Shown here piece by piece: positions 60,240-64,000 of a DNA stretch of 64,000 bases (the stretch's first letter is position 1; every line of letters begins with the position of its first letter). The position numbers and the translations under genes were made by a program. Where the stretch lies: contig CM060121.1 of the NCBI GenBank assembly GCA_030522415.1, positions 8,179,476 to 8,243,475 on the forward strand, given 5' to 3'. The stretch comes from Channallabes apus. Its lineage: Eukaryota > Chordata > Actinopteri > Siluriformes > Clariidae. The notes under the pieces are model-generated. The model worked only from the letters and a program-made list of their open reading frames with translations. It made no database searches and was not told the DNA's origin.

Positions 60240-60803
60240 GTTTCCTAGGTAAAGTCAACGGACGCAGAATGCAGGGAACTCGTGAACACTTTTATTGTTC
60301 TTTTTGTAGCGTTCTCAGCAGGGAAATCACATCAAAAAACGTATAAATGAAAACCAAACGAAATACTCCTCCAATGAGGTTTTCCTCGGGCTGGATCTGC
60401 AGAGAAATGTAACAAATATGGGAGATTAATCACAACAGAGATTCGCAGTCCTATGAGGTTCTTGCTGAACGCTGGCGCCGTGGCCTTGACCTCTAGTGAG
60501 TGATGCCTATCCAGACAGGCTTCTAAGTTGGACCTGCAGACCCAGTTCAGTCCTGGAGAGAAGACACGGACATACAGAGGAGTAAGACGCTGAGACAAAA
60601 CAAACCTAGTGATAACGGTGGACGGACAGGGTGCTACGGGTTCGGCTGGCTTAAATATACACACAGGGGAGAGACACAGGTGAACGTGATTGGTGATTGG
60701 GGTACATACCATCGTAGACACACTAGGGGGAGACAAAGCCACGGCTCAGTAGTCCGGAGACCCAGATCTTATTCTCCCGGGCCGTGATGGTACCGATGTT
60801 ACA
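60234..60803 (-). repeat. Gypsy 2, 5' LTR
   Basis: 570 bp, TG...CA termini (TGTAACATCGG to CATGACA on the minus strand). A TATA-like TATATTTAAG lies in the upstream half (near 60650). The gag ATG lies in its last 6 bases. Confidence 0.95.
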
Positions 60804-60808
60804 AATAT

Positions 60809-61517
60809 TATTTAAAAACTACAAGAACAGTTTAGAACTTCATTAAGATGTAAACATTTGATAGACAGGTTAACGAAACAAGGTTTACGGAAATACCTGG
60901 TTTCTATTTTTTTTTTCTGATGTTGTTGTTGTTGATTTGTGCATCGTTAACAGCTAATGTGTCTTTCATATATGCATTAATCTGTAGCAGACAAAGCATG
61001 TAGTGCCGTGATAGCTGTGATAAGATGGATGCGAGTGTCAGTTCAGGTTGCATCATTTTCCAATGTTGAAATCTCCACACCGGTGACCTGAGCGTCATTA
61101 CCTCAAATCCCAGGACAGTCAGGTTTATCTCTCAGCTCTTGCTTGAGTCAGGATTCAGATTAGCTCCTGCATCACATCAAATCTCTTGAGGGATAACAAA
61201 GCATAATAGAAAACTTAAATCCAAAAACTTAAATACTTAAATTCAAAAATCAAAACTATCCTAAGGTTTTTTGAAAAGGATAACAGACCCCCTTGATATA
61301 CTCGAAGTGTATTTAGTAAGGTCGAAGTCCCTAGACAAAATCAATTCAGTACAGAAAATGTCTCTAGACAGGACATGATTCCTCCAGTGTGCCAGAAAAG
61401 ATTACATTTTGTGGCTGGATCGTCAGTCATGTAGGATGATAAGAGGTAGAGTCTGTATGGTCCCTAAACAATGTAGAACTCTGTAGGAAACAGACTCTTG
61501 GCTTTATACAGTATAAA
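60809..61517. other. Anonymous sequence
   Basis: No gene is supported. A TACAGTA heptamer lies near 61506, immediately before the M1 MITE. Confidence 0.45.
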
Positions 61518-61766
61518 TAGTGGAACCTTGGATTACGAGCCTAATTTGTTTTGGAAGCGGGCTTGTATTCCAAAACACTCGTAAACCAAATCAAATTTTC
61601 CCGTAAGAAAGAATGGAAACTCAAATTATTCGTTCCACAGCCCAAAAAAATAAATACATAAAAATAATTAACACAAAATATAAAGTAAAAATAAAACAAA
61701 TTAACCTGCATTTTACCTTTGAAAAGAATCGCGACAGAGCAGTGTTTCTGTGTAGAGCAGAGAGAA

Positions 61767-61834
<68 letters not shown>

Positions 61835-62310
61835 TGTGTGTGTGTGTGTGTGTGTGTCTATGAAGGCGAAAGTAGGAGGGGTCTGTGTGTGTGTGTGTGT
61901 GTGTGGCACGCTGTCCATGACTTGCTTTTGCTTTACACGCGCGCTGTACACACACGCATACAGACACAAAATAAAATATGTTTTACACACACACAAACAC
62001 GTGGTCACAGTGTAATAGTAAACAGTACACGCATGCACGGATGTTGATTATACCAGTAAGAGACGAGCACTAAGACCCAGCAGGGGAGACGATTACCCAC
62101 AATTCCGTAGCACAAGAGAGAGAAAAACCGTTGGCTCAGTTCTGATCATGTGACGCTCAACGTCAGAACAAGAAGCGCATGCGTGATACATGACACTCAG
62201 CACTCGTAAACCAAGACTTGCTTGTTTTCCAAATTATAATTTATTAAAAATCTTGGCTCGCCTTGCGGAACACTTGCAAACCGCTTTACTCACAAGCCGA
62301 GGTTTCACAG
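61518..62310 (-). mobile_element. MITE family M1, copy 3, with internal (GT)n
   Basis: In reverse orientation the ends are AGTGGAACCTTGGATTACG (61519) and GCCGAGGTTTCAC (near 62308), matching the copies at 19204 and 41040. The TA at each edge has decayed. Internal parts such as GGGTAATC and GCATGCGTGATACATGA match copy 1. A long (GT)n run fills 61770-61858. Confidence 0.88.
61770..61858. repeat. (GT)n microsatellite within MITE M1
   Basis: About 44 units with one CT interruption. The same region of M1 copy 1 has a CA run at about 19615-19640, so the repeat was seeded by the element. Confidence 0.95.
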
Positions 62311-62439
62311 CAGGTGGGCTTTCAATCATACTATTCTGCTGATTACTCAACTTGTAATCTTGGACTTACACTAATCGTGTCTCTCCTTTAGGTTGTAAAC
62401 CCATTAAAACGTAGCTTAAGCCAGGTTAGACTCTACTAC

Positions 62440-63920
62440 CCAAGCTATCATGGTGTTACTGGACTTTGTAAGGGCACAATTAACTGAATACCAAAAAGCT
62501 GTTAAAGCTGCAAAAACACAGTATTTCTCAACATTGGCTTCTAATAATTGTTATATGCCTTGTGTGCTTTTTAATACTATAAATTCTGTCTTATATCCTC
62601 CTGTAAGTATATCTTATGAATGGCCTGCTGGTTCATGTAACACTTTCTGCAGTTTTGTATGGATAATATTGCAGCATTTTGAGTCAATGCTTTGTGCATT
62701 GGCACTAACCCTTCTACAGTTGGTATACCTCATAAATTGATTGATCATTTCCAGCTGATATTGTTCATGTCTTTAACAGATATTGTTCTGCACTTGAAAA
62801 TCAATTTCTCATCCTGGTGATTCGATTCCATCCAGCCTGCTTAAACAGTTTTTTATTGCGGTGGGCCTAGCCTCCTTTGTCTTATTAATACCTATGTTAT
62901 TAAAGGACATCTCCTAGATGCTTTTAAACATGCTGTGGTAGAACCTCTACCTCTTTTGAAAAAAATAATAATTTAGATCCTTTAGTTCTGTTAAATTATC
63001 TCTGGGCTTTCTTTTATCTAAAAAAAAATTGGAGAAAGTTATAGATACACATCTACACTCTTATCTGGATGATGCATAGTCTGCACTCTTAAAACAAATT
63101 TCCAGCAGATGCAGGAAATTTTGCTTTTTTCATACTTTTTTGTAATATTGTCCATATTGTGGACCATTAAATCCTCAAAAACTGGTTGAAGCAGTGTAGG
63201 CATCCAAGGGGTCGCACTCAGGTGGTTCTATCTTATCTGGCTAATAGAACTTTCTCAGTCAGTATCCATTTACTTGCTCCACTCAGTTGCAGAGTGCCCC
63301 AGGGGTCCATATTGGGTCCTGCTCTTTCTATCTTTTATCACTAGGGTATATCATTTGGAAACATAGCATCTCCACAGGGAAGGTGTACAGAAAAAGTTAG
63401 ATGGGAATAATATTTAACAACAACCTTAAAACAGATTCATTTAGACATAAACAACAACTTAGATTTTTACAAGATTATTGTAATGCTTTGTAGATTGGTC
63501 TCCCATAATCATCTTTGAACAAGTTACAGTTGATTTAAAATGCGACTGCTCATGCTTTGACTAACACATGGAGGAAATAACATATATACCCCTGTTTTGG
63601 CATTGCTGCACTGAATTCCAGTTAGTTTCAGAGTTGATTTTAATTAATGTTCTTTTGTTTGTCTTTAAAGCTTTAAATTATTTGGCTACCAAATACCTTG
63701 TTGATTTAGTTCCATGCTTTAACATACTCACTTAGATCCTCCCAGCAGCTTCTTTTGTATGTACAGAGGACAAGAACAGAGGTGATCAAGCTTTTGCTGT
63801 AGCTGCTCCAGGGTTGTGGAATAATCTTCATTTTAATATAACATCTGCTACAAATCTTTTAAATCTTTGTTTTAAAAAAACTAATTTCCTGTCTTTGGCA
63901 TTTAATTACTAGAGGATGTT
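62440..63920 (+). mobile_element. Old CR1/Rex-like LINE relic
   Basis: Decayed ORF2: AQLTEYQKAVKAAKTQYFS (connector), then VVLSYLANRTFSVSIH and CRVPQGSILGPAL (RT motif), then FKALNYLATKYLVDLVP (C-terminal domain) with many stops and frame changes. It ends in a T-rich stretch at about 63929-63950 on this strand. It is far older than the copy at 48083. Confidence 0.75.
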
Positions 63921-64000
63921 GAGTATCAGGTTTTTTTTGTTTTTTTTTTTCATTTGTATTTCTAGACATTCATGTTTGTGAATTGTTGTTTTGTCCTGAT

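Larger units (their letters stand above)
55540..60803 (-). mobile_element. Gypsy retrotransposon 2, very young
   Basis: Two LTRs of 570 bp (55540-56109 and 60234-60803) differ at a single site (T at 56048, C at 60742). Perfect 5-bp duplications AATAT flank it at 55535-55539 and 60804-60808. Orientation is minus: the 5' LTR is at 60234-60803, then gag-protease, RT-RNase H-integrase, chromodomain, purine tract, 3' LTR. No LTR/LTR exchange is needed to explain the identity; recent insertion is simplest. Confidence 0.97.

Noticed and set aside
55638..60742. Identical 136-codon frames in both Gypsy LTRs
   Set aside because: They are identical only because the LTRs are. There is no domain and no known LTR-encoded protein; the right copy even lacks an ATG.
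61613..62047. Frames of up to 165 codons across the (GT)n run
   Set aside because: Cys-Val and Thr-His runs are direct translations of a dinucleotide repeat.

Overview
The window is vertebrate, almost certainly teleost, nuclear DNA. It has intron-style splice sites, long (GT)n microsatellites, fish-type tRNA-derived SINEs, L2, CR1/Rex-like and L1 LINEs, Tc1/mariner, hAT and Harbinger-like DNA transposons, and Gypsy LTR elements. A catfish or related ostariophysan is my best guess, because the main SINE looks like the Mermaid type known from zebrafish and channel catfish. The sequence alone does not prove this.

Host coding content is tiny. The only recognisable gene piece is the last coding exon of a class II facilitative sugar transporter (SLC2A/GLUT family; 15948-16241, + strand). 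Two weaker candidates are a 111-nt exon-like segment at 40883-40993 (+) and an unidentified reading frame at 14781-15323 (-). Everything else recognised is mobile DNA, repeats or anonymous intronic/intergenic sequence.

Layout: 1-4.5 kb anonymous DNA with old transposon relics; 4.57-6.06 kb a broken Tc1 element whose right end has become a (GT)n tract; 8.0-9.9 kb a 52-bp minisatellite with higher-order structure; 10-16 kb anonymous DNA plus the SLC2A exon; 16.7-24 kb nested MITEs, SINE fragments and a mariner relic; 24.9-25.2 kb a SINE with a perfect 17-bp target duplication; 26.3-30.3 kb a hAT relic carrying a 3.1-kb TTAA-flanked element made of 18 near-perfect palindromes; 30.3-32.8 kb an L2 LINE; 33.1-33.8 kb a hAT fragment and a detached piece of the palindrome array; 37-46 kb two young Mermaid-like SINEs, a decayed Tc1, an inverted duplication and an L1 tail; 45.8-51.8 kb a decayed Gypsy beside a CR1/Rex-like LINE; 52.9-53.5 kb a hAT MITE with a second MITE inside it; 55.5-60.8 kb a very young Gypsy (LTRs differ at 1 of 570 positions); 61.5-64 kb a MITE and an old LINE relic.

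Two signals go beyond a repeat catalogue. First, the 7-mer TACAGTA/TACTGTA occurs about 65 times by eye, several-fold more than expected. In two independent transposon reading frames, removing its central 5 bp restores the family frame exactly, which is what Tc1-type excision footprints should look like. Second, the palindrome array shows a matched substitution on both arms of one hairpin and inverted loops in two others, which suggests that cruciform or hairpin formation shaped it.
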